Shown: positions 1 to 7,030, numbered from the stretch's first letter. The stretch: 7,931 nt of DNA from Lentisphaeria bacterium (GCA_003477185.1 DMTJ01000012.1:1-7931), one strand, 5' to 3'. A program made the numbers and translations. Notes: a model not told the origin generated them from the sequence alone.

Positions 1-215
1 CGGGGCGCTCAGGTCGGCCGCGCCTTTCATGTCAATAGATGGTCTCATGCCATCCCCATGCAGAATTCATGCCACAGCTCTCACCTACGCGGATTCTGCA
101 GAACGCCCCACCCATTAGAGGATTTTCGGATACTCGGACCACCGGAAACGGATACCGCCCCCGACCACCGCCAGTGAGCAGACGGGGGCGCCTACCAAGA
201 AGGCTCCCAGCGTGG
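1..215. other. Left edge, no supported gene
   Basis: I see no convincing coding region here. On the minus strand an ATG at 30-28 opens a frame (MKGAADLSAP) that runs off the left edge. Ten residues and no clear Shine-Dalgarno sequence are too little to call a gene. A plus-strand frame open from the left edge to a stop near 118 gives no recognisable protein. The one structured element is the GC-rich inverted repeat at 156-190, listed separately. Confidence 0.5.
156..190 (-). terminator. GC-rich hairpin after the lipoprotein gene
   Basis: CGCCCCCG at 156-163 and CGGGGGCG at 183-190 form a perfect 8-base inverted repeat around a 19-base loop. It starts about 25 bases past the stop codon of the minus-strand lipoprotein gene, the right place for a transcript end. 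The loop is long and no T-run follows on the minus strand, so it is not a textbook Rho-independent terminator. It may only stabilise the 3' end or be incidental. Confidence 0.25.
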
Positions 216-785
216 CTAAGGCGTGATCAGTACCGGTGTTAAGCCGGGTGCGGTTGGCTGGGCTGGAATCAGTTCATCCAGCGAGACTTCGCCTTCGCGG
301 CGCAGGGAGCACTTTCTGAAACCAGACGACGACTTGATCGAGAGCTGGCTGTCGAGTCGGTAGGTGACCTCTTTGTGGTCGATCGTTGCACGGGTGCTGC
401 GAATCAGACCAAGATTGCTAAGGGTCAGGGGAAGTTGTCGAGTGACTGAGGAAAACGGCTGGATCACGGTGTTTGCGTTGTCCATTGCTTTGCCGATTCG
501 GCGCTCGTTGATGCGAATGTGATGGACGCCACCGGAAAGTGTGACCGGCTCAGCTGTTTCGTTGTCGATTCTGATTCTGACCGTTGCCCGACTTGCGAAC
601 AATTGAATCTCGGGGGCGGAAATGTGTTCGACGCTGACTTCTAGTCCCGGATTGCGATCTCCTGTAGTCGCGCAGGACGTAAGTAGAAGGAGAAGTATGA
701 TGCAGAGGGCAGTGGCGACAGTTCCCCCGCTGGCAGCTCGCGTAAAATCCAGTCGACTGATTCTAGGTGTTTCTGAGATCGTCAC
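216..785 (-). CDS. LEA14/WHy-like (LEA type 2) lipoprotein
   Basis: A predicted 189-residue lipoprotein. The N-terminus has basic residues, then a hydrophobic stretch (about residues 22-35) ending in a lipobox LTSC with Cys38 as the expected lipidation site, so it is probably membrane-anchored and faces the periplasm. Residues about 47-150 alternate short beta-like segments in the order typical of bacterial LEA type 2/WHy domains: an opening GLEVSVEHISAPEIQ, a central strand ATVRIRIDNETAEPVTLSGG, then IRINERRIGKA and a late QLPLTL. A closing GEVSL occurs at about 165-169. WHy-domain proteins are beta-sandwiches linked to stress tolerance in plants and to poorly known envelope roles in bacteria; no reaction can be stated. 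The start is GTG (785-783), backed by a strong Shine-Dalgarno sequence, and the next in-frame ATG would remove the signal peptide. It is transcribed divergently from the rest of the window. The family call rests on pattern recognition only. Confidence 0.78.
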   Translation of the reverse strand: MTISETPRISRLDFTRAASGGTVATALCIILLLLLTSCATTGDRNPGLEVSVEHISAPEIQLFASRATVRIRIDNETAEPVTLSGGVHHIRINERRIGKAMDNANTVIQPFSSVTRQLPLTLSNLGLIRSTRATIDHKEVTYRLDSQLSIKSSSGFRKCSLRREGEVSLDELIPAQPTAPGLTPVLITP

Positions 786-1141
786 GCGGAAACTCCTTCG
801 TTGCCGTTGGGGGCATACCTATTGCTGCCTGCTCGCAGTTGACGTTACTATGGATTCCCACTCGATCAAGGTTGTTCTTTGCAGGTGCGCATTTGCAGAT
901 TCATATACCGTGAGACCTGCTTGCCAGAAGGCATGTGCTTTAATAATCTGTCAGCTGTTTCCGAATATTGGGATTTTGGCAGGGGAGATGGGCAGCAACC
1001 TATTCGCTGCAACGGCTTGAATCAATGCGGGAAACTCATCTAGTCTTTGCTGAATTGCAGCCTTCCCCAAGCCAGGGATAAAGGAGGTTGTATTGGCCAG
1101 CTTGAACTGTGGAGACGGTCGTCAGTGAGGAGACCCATCGC
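786..1141. other. Divergent intergenic region
   Basis: This 356-base stretch separates the leftward lipoprotein gene from the rightward prepilin remnant and should hold promoters for both. I could not identify a convincing -35/-10 pair for either. A plus-strand frame is open up to about 1020, but it begins antisense to the lipoprotein gene and its product (Cys-rich, no domain or signal pattern) looks like a chance frame. A purine-rich GAGGAG at 1127-1132, 9 bases before the ATG at 1142, is a plausible ribosome binding site for the prepilin remnant. Confidence 0.45.
793..798 (-). promoter_or_regulatory. Ribosome binding site fixing a GTG start
   Basis: On the minus strand AAGGAG lies 7 bases upstream of the GTG at 785-783. 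This near-consensus Shine-Dalgarno sequence at ideal spacing decides the non-ATG start of the LEA14-like lipoprotein and keeps its whole signal peptide. Confidence 0.65.
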
Positions 1142-1467
1142 ATGAAAACCGCTCGGCGGCATTCTCGGCACAAGTTTACGCTCATCGCGCTTTTCGTTGT
1201 CATCACGATCATTGCAATCCTTGCAGCGCTATTGCTGCCGTCGCTGGCAATCTGCTGGGCAATAGCTGGCAGGACCATCATCGCGCGGATCAGTTAGAGG
1301 ACTTGCAGTTCGACGGATATTGGGTGCATGGACTATCGGCAAACTATCTGTTTGGCGATGGCCATGTGGAGGCCCCGAAGTTCTATGACACCCTCACTTG
1401 CTCTGACGGCAGCCTCGCTACCGTGGCCAACGTCACCGAAACTATGTGGGACTCCGATAGAGGTTGA
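1142..1467 (+). pseudogene. Prepilin-like protein remnant, internally deleted
   Basis: The two ends of a type IV pilin/type II secretion pseudopilin-like protein, of the kind abundant in Verrucomicrobiota, Lentisphaerota and Planctomycetota. From the ATG at 1142 one frame encodes a basic leader, then KFTLIALFVVITIIAILAAL and LLPSL: the class III signal peptide and hydrophobic helix. That frame closes at 1297. In the neighbouring frame, open through this region and closing with TGA at 1465-1467, the product contains WVHGLSANYLFGDGHVEAP, which matches the conserved C-terminal 'H...N.LFADGHVE' motif of the same family. Intact members are usually about 200-300 residues, whereas here barely 100 codons separate the start from the final stop. 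Most of the middle is therefore missing, and the reading frame changes somewhere near 1245-1265. The usual Glu at position 5 of the mature protein (FTLIE) is Ala (FTLIA), a further sign of decay because that Glu is important for pilin assembly. An alternative is a functional short protein of about 51 residues from the first frame alone, which I think less likely. A start at 1109 in the same frame is possible, but 1142 has the better ribosome site. Confidence 0.65.
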
Positions 1468-1500
1468 CTCCTGGGCGATAAGGGTGTCCTTTTTAGGAGT
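1467..1500 (+). terminator. Weak terminator-like nested hairpin
   Basis: ACTCCT (1467-1472) can pair with AGGAGT (1495-1500). Inside it AAGG (1480-1483) pairs with CCTT (1488-1491) across a GTGT loop, followed by a short T-run up to 1494. It starts at the stop codon of the prepilin remnant. The stems are short, so this is a weak candidate for its terminator or for a barrier before the sulfatase gene. Confidence 0.2.
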
Positions 1501-1570
1501 TCAGTACAACTTGCGAGAGAAAGGTCGAAGTTCGCGTTAGTGTAGAGCTAATGCTAACACCCCGCTTGCC

Positions 1571-1578
1571 AGAAGGAG
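1571..1578 (+). promoter_or_regulatory. Strong ribosome binding site of the sulfatase
   Basis: AGAAGGAG ends 7 bases before the ATG at 1586 and fixes that start. An in-frame stop (TAG, 1538-1540) lies upstream with no ATG, GTG or TTG codon between it and 1586, so the protein cannot be extended to include a signal peptide. Just upstream, GTTAG (1536-1540) and CTAAC (1554-1558) form a short inverted repeat that could be an operator but is too short to claim. Confidence 0.7.
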
Positions 1579-1585
1579 TTGTACC

Positions 1586-3016
1586 ATGGCGCAGAAAAGA
1601 CCGAATTTTGTATTTATACTCACGGATGACCAGGGCTGGGAAGACTTGGGGTGCTTCGGGCACTCCGCCTGCTTCGGGCGGTATAAGATCCAGACGCCCG
1701 TGCTGGATAAGCTGGCTAGTGAGGGGGTTCGGGTAACTAACTTCTACGTGAATTCTCCGGTCTGTTCGCCTTCGCGGGTGGGCTTTATGACCGGACAGTA
1801 TCCGGCGCGCCACGGCATCGATTTTGCGATTCACGGCCAAGCAGCAGAGGATCAAGCCATTGGCCAGAAGAATTTGCTGGAGCCAACAGCGCCCAATCTG
1901 GCATCGGTGTTGAGCGATGCTGGCTATGAGACGGCGCACTTTGGCAAGTGGCACATGAGCGGTGCTTGGAATGCCAAGAACAATCCCGATGCACCCGATG
2001 CTGGCGACTATGGCTTCGACAATTGGGCCTGTAACGCGATGCGAGGTGAGCCGCTTTGGCGGACCGATCAGGGCGAAGTCCAAGCGCAGCACACGTCCTC
2101 CGAAGCAATCGTCAATCGCTCGCTTGAGTTTCTCGAGGGGCGGAACGCAACAAAGCCGTTCTTGCTGAATGTCTGGTTTATGGATCCGCATGGTGTGCTA
2201 GATCCATCGCCGGAGCAGATGGAGGAGTTTCGGGAGCTGACGCCGTTTCGTGGCGATTCGGACAAGGACTCCGGCGCGATGTGCGTGTATTACTCGGCGA
2301 TTGCTAATTTGGACCGCCAGATCGGACGGTTGCTGGATGGGCTGGATGACTTGGGACTGGCAGACAATACGGTGATCGTGTTCACCAGCGACAATGGCCC
2401 GGCGCCGGTCTGGGATACCGGGACCTCAAACAGCGGTGCTGGGCGCACTGGCCCGTTTCGTGGGATCAAGGCCAGTCTTTATGAAGGAGGCGTTCGGATG
2501 CCGTTCATCGCTCGGTGGCCGGGAAGGACTCCGAAGGATGTGGTCGATAATGATACGATCATGAGCGCTACGGATCTGCTGCCGACGTTCTGTAGCATGG
2601 CTGGGATTGAGCCGCCGCCAGGGCTGGATGGCCAGGATATGAGCGAGGCGTTTCTAGGAAACTCGGTGCAGAGAGATGGCGCGCTGTTTTGGGAGTTTCG
2701 CTTCGGCTCTTGGGGGCGGCATATTCAGTTCAGTCTGCGCTATGCCATGCGCAAGGGGAATTGGAAGCTAATGATGAACGCGAGCGGGAGTAAGTCCGAG
2801 CTCTTTGACCTCTCGCGGGATCCCAGCGAGACTGCGGACTGCTCGCGTTACGAGCCTGAGATCGTCGCAGATTTGGCCGCAGAGTTGATTGCTTGGGCAC
2901 GGAGTCTGCCGAGTTGGGGCAAGAGCGACCAAGAGGGCTTCCGGACTTATCCCTGGCCACAGGCTGGTGGCTGTGCAGAGATCGCGGAGGATGTTCTGGG
3001 ATCGGCTGAAGGATAA
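1586..3016 (+). CDS. S1-type (arylsulfatase A-like) sulfatase
   Basis: A 476-residue formylglycine-dependent sulfatase that hydrolyses sulfate esters, most plausibly from a sulfated glycan given its neighbour. Known active-site elements are present: metal-binding Asp14-Asp15 in TDDQG; the C-x-P-S-R signature at 60-64 (CSPSR), where Cys60 would be converted to formylglycine, followed by GFMTGQYPARHG; GKWH at 120-123 with Lys121 and His123; DPH ending at His202; SDNG with Asp269-Asn270; and FRGIKASLYEGG with Lys295. The C-terminal subdomain carries the usual RKGNWKLM and SELFDLSRDPSETAD segments, so the protein appears complete and of normal length. Maturation needs a formylglycine-generating enzyme or anSME, not encoded here. 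No signal peptide is present: the protein begins MAQKRPNF directly at the first core strand, which is unusual because most relatives are exported. Activity on imported oligosaccharides in the cytoplasm would fit. The LamG lipoprotein gene follows 140 bases downstream on the same strand and may be co-transcribed. Family is certain; the substrate and subfamily cannot be read from sequence alone. Confidence 0.96.
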   Translation: MAQKRPNFVFILTDDQGWEDLGCFGHSACFGRYKIQTPVLDKLASEGVRVTNFYVNSPVCSPSRVGFMTGQYPARHGIDFAIHGQAAEDQAIGQKNLLEPTAPNLASVLSDAGYETAHFGKWHMSGAWNAKNNPDAPDAGDYGFDNWACNAMRGEPLWRTDQGEVQAQHTSSEAIVNRSLEFLEGRNATKPFLLNVWFMDPHGVLDPSPEQMEEFRELTPFRGDSDKDSGAMCVYYSAIANLDRQIGRLLDGLDDLGLADNTVIVFTSDNGPAPVWDTGTSNSGAGRTGPFRGIKASLYEGGVRMPFIARWPGRTPKDVVDNDTIMSATDLLPTFCSMAGIEPPPGLDGQDMSEAFLGNSVQRDGALFWEFRFGSWGRHIQFSLRYAMRKGNWKLMMNASGSKSELFDLSRDPSETADCSRYEPEIVADLAAELIAWARSLPSWGKSDQEGFRTYPWPQAGGCAEIAEDVLGSAEG

Positions 3017-3156
3017 TCGAAGTAGCCTTTCAAAGGGGGCATGACGCAGCGGTTTTATTTGGGCGATTTGTGCGGTCAGCAGTTAGTCGATGGCAATCCC
3101 GGTTTATCCCATTTAGACACTTTTAACGGCCGGACGACACTTGAGAAACTTTGTAA
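3017..3156 (+). other. Gap between sulfatase and LamG lipoprotein genes
   Basis: I see no gene and no clear terminator in these 140 bases. The spacing allows either co-transcription or a separate promoter, but no convincing -35/-10 pair stands out. The ribosome binding site for the next gene is weak (GAG at 3143-3145 followed by A-rich sequence, about 8-11 bases before the ATG). Confidence 0.4.
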
Positions 3157-6100
3157 ATGAAACGACGAATCCCTATTCTAACGGGCCTGGCGCTAGTCAT
3201 CCTGATCGCTGGCTGCACCACTTTGCGGCCTACTGGAAACTCGGAAGCGGATGGCATGGATCGTGACGGTTTTACGTATGGCTACTGGCTGAATGGCTGG
3301 AAGCGCCTGGAAGGTGACACGACGCCGCCGGTCCTGGCTATCGAGGCCCAGGGCTACGGCCTGACTGTGGATCTGGATAAGTTGGAGCACGCTCGTTTTG
3401 GCCTTCTTACTGACGGTGTTGATTTCGAGTCTGCCGCAGTGGCTCGGGATAGCCGCTTGGCGAAGCTGGAGCCCGCGTCGCTGCTCGTGGAAGTGACTGT
3501 CGATGGGGTCCCTTATCGCGCTAAGACTGCCGATTTGAAGCAGGCCTGGATGTGGGAGTCGGGCCAGGTTGCCCAGCACTTTGACCTGAGAAGGCTGGCG
3601 CTGCGAAATGACGCTGGGGAGTTATTGACCTGTAGCGGGGAACTCAAGCTGGTCGCCTGGCCAGACTCGCTAACTCTGACGGCCAAGGTTACCCCCATCG
3701 TAGAATTCGCCGACGGTCGCGTTGGCCATGGCGTCAGCGGTGCCGCACACATGATCATGGATCAGGACGTGACTTTTCCGCACCAGGACGGCATGGAAAG
3801 CGAGACCTTCACGTTGGAGATGTGGCTTCACGAACCCACGCAATTCGCCGATCAAACGATCCATCAATGGGTAATCGGCAAGAACGAAAATGAATGGGAG
3901 GAGGGTTGCTTCGGCTTCATTTACTCACCGTTCGAGATTAACTTCGTCATGAATATTGGCAAGGGCCGGGATAATCAGGCGCGGGTGACGGGGCACAAGA
4001 GCCGAGAAGGCGACGCACCTGGCGCCTGGAAGCATCTGGTGGGCACCTACGATGGGGACATGATGCGGTTCTACATGAATGGCATTTTGCAGGGCGAGAC
4101 GCAGGTCGGCCGCAAGCGGGTTAAAGGCACTGGCGCGCTACGTATTGGAACCCGTCCGGATGGCGTGAGTCACATGCCCACGCCACTAAAGGGGATATAC
4201 GATGAGGTCCGGATTTGGAATCGTGCCCTGTCGGCAGAGGAGATCCTCGCGCATCACGAGAACCCGCGAGAAATTCCGAATCGTGAGGGGCTTGGGTTCG
4301 AAGAGAATTTTGGGGTGATGTCGGCGGAAGACATTCCTCATGGCTGGGCTAATCCCACGTTTCGTCTGGCGCTGAAAGGCGCGGCCGGGAACTGGGAGAC
4401 CAAGGCAGAGGGGGCGGCTTGGGCACTCAATGAAGCCCGGAGTCTGATACTGCATTGTCCAATGGGGGCCAGTGAGCCAGCGGTTGATAAGGTATCCGGG
4501 GCTGTGACGTACGTCAGTGGCCAAAGTTTTCCGATCAATTATCAGCCGGAGTTCGGCGGCCATGTCGCCACTGTCGAAGGGCTAGAGCGGACGTTCGAAG
4601 AGGGCTACGTCAAGATTACCGATTACGATGAATTCGGCATTGCCTTCGACTACAACGGCGAGACGGCCGCGACGATCCCGTTCTTGCTTGATCTGCGCGG
4701 AATCGCAAACATTACCGGCCTGGTCCCGATCCTCTGCAATGACGACGGCACGCCAACGGGAATTCACGTACAACTGAGCAAAAATTGGCACCACCGGGCT
4801 ATGGGGTCCTATCTCCGGGCGTTTGCCATGATCCCGGCGCAGCCCGGGGCAAACCGCTATCGGCTACGAATCCCGTACGGCTTTTACGGAACCTTGCCAT
4901 CTGCCAGCCATGCCCAGCTTTGTCTGATCGGCTACGGCGGCAACCAGCGCTGGGACCAGTTGGCGCTGGCTTGTGGTGGGGAGGCGATCACCTACGATGT
5001 GGATATGAGCCTGACCGATGTGCTAATCTGCGATGTGCGTGCGCCCCTCACCCAAAAGGGCAAAGATGGCGCTCCTTGGACTTGGACCGACGCGGTCTGG
5101 GGCGGTGACTGGCTGAGCATCTATGATCTTGGCGACCGCAAACTTGCCGCTGCTGGGATGAAGACCGCGTACCTGGCGCATGGCCCATGCCTGTCGGACG
5201 TGCGCTATGTCGGCGCCTATGGCTCTGGACGCGATGCGCTGTTAGACGCACGGATTCAATTCGCCCGCACAAACGACTATGGCCGCACTTTCCAACAACT
5301 CAGCTACGCCTTCCAGAAGCCACTGCCTACTGCCAATACTTCGCTCATGAGCAAACGCTACAGTCTTGACCTTAAGCAGAAGCTCGACGGGCATGTCTTC
5401 TTCGGGAACGCGGAAGGGCTGCTCGACACGTTCACGGTTAAAGGCGCCTCGGCGGCGAATGAAGTCCTGTTGCCCGCTGTTGAGCTGCCCGGGCCCGGGC
5501 CGTGGTGGGTCAGTTCGCCCTATGTCGCAGGAAAGCATTCCGGATATATCAGCATGGTTATTCGCGATTTTGGCGCCACCTTTGGAGGGAAGGCTGTTAC
5601 CAATCCCTTTCTGGAAGTGCGCAGTAGTGGGACAAAGGAGGGGAACCAACTCATCGATGCGCGGATTGTGCCGCCGCCTGACGTTGAGAGCTACCAAGCC
5701 GGTGACCGGGTAACATTCGACGCGGACTGGCTCCATCTTGCTCCGAGCGTAGAACACTATGCGGGCCTTAACGAAGGCTATCGCCAGCATCTCGCCGAGA
5801 ACCCGAACTCTTGGAAGACGACCTACCGCGAAGTCACGGGCAATAGCCCCAAGGTTGTCGTTGAGGGGGGGACGCTCCTCCAGGATTTGCCCATCGTGAT
5901 CGCCGCCGAGCAATCGCAGGTCACGGTCACCATCAAGGGCGGTTTGGGATTCATCCCAATCCGCTTTGAGGGGCTCGCTTCGCCTGAAGGGTACGGCATT
6001 TACGACGTGACGGCTGGTGTCGAGGTTCGGCTTGACCAGGCGGTGCAGGGCAATGACTTCTGGCAGACGGATTTTGATGCTGCGTCCGGTACGTATAGAA

Positions 6101-6159
6101 TGGTCTTTAATCTGCCCGTGGACGGCAGGGCTAGCTCCCAGTGGGTGCTCAAGCGGTAG
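3157..6159 (+). CDS. Large LamG-domain lipoprotein, unassigned C-terminus
   Basis: A 1000-residue predicted lipoprotein. MKRR and a hydrophobic stretch end in lipobox IAGC with Cys20, so it should be anchored in the outer membrane or cell envelope. Residues about 50-185 look like a beta-rich N-terminal module. Residues about 190-370 are a LamG/concanavalin A-like domain (Laminin_G_3 type), seen from ETFTLEMWLHEP, WKHLVGTYDGDMMRFYMNGI and the diagnostic end YDEVRIWNRALSAEEI. Such jelly-roll domains commonly bind carbohydrate. Residues about 400-1000 are mostly beta-like, rich in Gly and aromatic residues, and match no domain I can name. Notable segments are HGPCLSDVRYVGAYGSGRDA (675-694), ARTNDYGRTFQQLSYAF (703-719) and PGPGPWWVSSPYV (778-790). 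This could be a glycan-binding scaffold or an unrecognised carbohydrate-active enzyme; I see no signature that decides. The adjacent sulfatase supports a role with sulfated polysaccharide. The ATG start is supported by the complete signal peptide although its ribosome site is weak. No frame interruption is seen. Confidence 0.88.
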   Translation: MKRRIPILTGLALVILIAGCTTLRPTGNSEADGMDRDGFTYGYWLNGWKRLEGDTTPPVLAIEAQGYGLTVDLDKLEHARFGLLTDGVDFESAAVARDSRLAKLEPASLLVEVTVDGVPYRAKTADLKQAWMWESGQVAQHFDLRRLALRNDAGELLTCSGELKLVAWPDSLTLTAKVTPIVEFADGRVGHGVSGAAHMIMDQDVTFPHQDGMESETFTLEMWLHEPTQFADQTIHQWVIGKNENEWEEGCFGFIYSPFEINFVMNIGKGRDNQARVTGHKSREGDAPGAWKHLVGTYDGDMMRFYMNGILQGETQVGRKRVKGTGALRIGTRPDGVSHMPTPLKGIYDEVRIWNRALSAEEILAHHENPREIPNREGLGFEENFGVMSAEDIPHGWANPTFRLALKGAAGNWETKAEGAAWALNEARSLILHCPMGASEPAVDKVSGAVTYVSGQSFPINYQPEFGGHVATVEGLERTFEEGYVKITDYDEFGIAFDYNGETAATIPFLLDLRGIANITGLVPILCNDDGTPTGIHVQLSKNWHHRAMGSYLRAFAMIPAQPGANRYRLRIPYGFYGTLPSASHAQLCLIGYGGNQRWDQLALACGGEAITYDVDMSLTDVLICDVRAPLTQKGKDGAPWTWTDAVWGGDWLSIYDLGDRKLAAAGMKTAYLAHGPCLSDVRYVGAYGSGRDALLDARIQFARTNDYGRTFQQLSYAFQKPLPTANTSLMSKRYSLDLKQKLDGHVFFGNAEGLLDTFTVKGASAANEVLLPAVELPGPGPWWVSSPYVAGKHSGYISMVIRDFGATFGGKAVTNPFLEVRSSGTKEGNQLIDARIVPPPDVESYQAGDRVTFDADWLHLAPSVEHYAGLNEGYRQHLAENPNSWKTTYREVTGNSPKVVVEGGTLLQDLPIVIAAEQSQVTVTIKGGLGFIPIRFEGLASPEGYGIYDVTAGVEVRLDQAVQGNDFWQTDFDAASGTYRMVFNLPVDGRASSQWVLKR

Positions 6160-6425
6160 GTCCCCGCGCAGGAATTCTGCAAGATTGATCTGGCTGCGTG
6201 CGGGGCAATCGCTGAAGCGAGATCTTTGTGAGAGCGGTGCGCACGGAGACGATTCGTACGATCCGGAGGCCCTGTGCCGTCGTGTTGCGAGCCTTGCTAC
6301 TCATCGGGAAGACGCTACCATGCCGCCCACGCAATCCGAATCTTCGAAGGGAGTCCCACCGTCTCGGCTATCGCCTTCTATATGCTGCCGAGCAGCATTC
6401 GCAGCATACCGCCGGTGATTCGATT
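6160..6425 (+). other. Gap with no supported gene
   Basis: Several frames are open but none gives a convincing protein. One plus-strand frame ending at the TGA at 6427-6429 reads TVSAIAFYMLPSSIRSIPP near its end, vaguely like a membrane transporter segment, but it has no start signal and overlaps the next element. I treat the stretch as non-coding or as unrecognisable gene debris. Confidence 0.35.
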
Positions 6426-7030
6426 GTGACTTTGCGCGCCTTATTGATTGGGCGTTGGGGCTCTGTGTTCCTGTGCTGCGTGACCGGCTTCAATCGATCG
6501 GTCATGGGGCCATGCTGACGATTCAGGACAAGCATGGCACGGACATGCTCGCTGGCTGGTGGCTTACCAAAATCGTGGCTAGCTATCCATTCGATAATTC
6601 GACAGCCATTGCCCAGCGGCTGGTGCCTCAGGGAAGGCTCCTTGAGTCCGATGGACTTAGCGCTTGGCAACGGATCGCAGCTGCCCAGCCTGATTCTGTA
6701 TTCTTATCCAGCGCCGCCGTTGGGGCCATCCTCGTGATCAGTGCCTACATCGGCTGTATTCGGATACCGGGCTGGTCCATCAATCCCGCCGTCCTGCTGT
6801 TCCGGTCCTCGTGGCACTGTGGTAAACTGGCGTTTTCCTTTTTTGTTGGCTCGCTGAGTAAGGCCTCGATCACGGACGTTGGCGGAGCGGTGACAGTGCA
6901 ACGCGTGAAGCCCGTCATGATCGAACTGATCGCCGGGGACCTGCTCGGCGCGCTAGTCCCGGCCGTGATCAGCGCTTTGTTCTACTTCTTTACCGGCGAT
7001 GCTCCTCTCAGTTTCAACGTAATGCCCTGA
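6426..7030 (+). pseudogene. DUF6785/DUF6784-family membrane protein remnant
   Basis: This appears to be the N- and C-terminal ends of a large multi-spanning membrane protein of the DUF6785/DUF6784 type, common in Verrucomicrobiota, Planctomycetota and Lentisphaerota and usually 600 residues or more; its function is unknown, though it is transporter-like. From a GTG at 6426, one frame reads TLRALLIGRWGSVFLCCVTG then FNRSVMG, which resembles the family's N-terminal first helix. That frame stops at 6518. In the frame one base back, from about 6509 to the TGA at 7028-7030, the product resembles the family's C-terminus: DKHGTDMLAGWW, SAWQRIAAAQPDS, a helix, WSINP (usually WPLHP), FFVGSLSKASITDVGG, VKPVMIELIAGDLLGALVP and YFFTGDAPLSFNVMP. 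About two thirds of a normal protein is missing between the two pieces. The second frame alone could encode a 191-residue protein from the ATG at 6455, so a short translated product is possible. The C-terminal match is strong by eye; the N-terminal one is moderate. Confidence 0.68.
6501..6519. repeat. Inverted repeat at the remnant's junction
   Basis: CATGG (6503-6507) and CCATG (6510-6514) form a tight inverted repeat, and the outer GTCA (6501-6504) can alternatively pair with TGAC (6516-6519). It sits where the N-terminal and C-terminal pieces of the DUF6785/DUF6784 remnant meet and the frame changes. Hairpins can promote deletion by replication slippage, so it may mark the deletion point, but short palindromes also occur by chance. 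Confidence 0.4.

Noticed and set aside
1..30. Possible start of a minus-strand gene leaving the left edge (MKGAADLSAP)
   Set aside because: Only ten residues are visible and no ribosome binding site is evident.
622..1020. Plus-strand open frame of 132 codons
   Set aside because: Its first 160 bases are antisense to the better-supported lipoprotein gene, its composition is unlike a structured protein, and it has no recognisable motif or good ribosome site.
919..1576. 13-base exact direct repeat GCTTGCCAGAAGG at 919-931 and 1564-1576
   Set aside because: One exact 13-base match is about what chance allows in a window of this size. The second copy overlaps the sulfatase ribosome site, and the flanks do not extend the match beyond a couple of bases.
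1493..2191. Minus-strand open frame of 232 codons antisense to the sulfatase
   Set aside because: It lies opposite a clear sulfatase gene with intact catalytic motifs and shows no domain or signal of its own; a shadow frame.
5242..5913. Minus-strand open frame of 223 codons antisense to the LamG lipoprotein gene
   Set aside because: It is embedded opposite a single continuous 1000-codon gene and shows no recognisable protein pattern.
6300..6429. Open frame with a membrane-like segment TVSAIAFYMLPSSIRSIPP
   Set aside because: No start signal, no extended similarity that I can recognise, and it ends across the GTG start of the next element; too little to call even a pseudogene.
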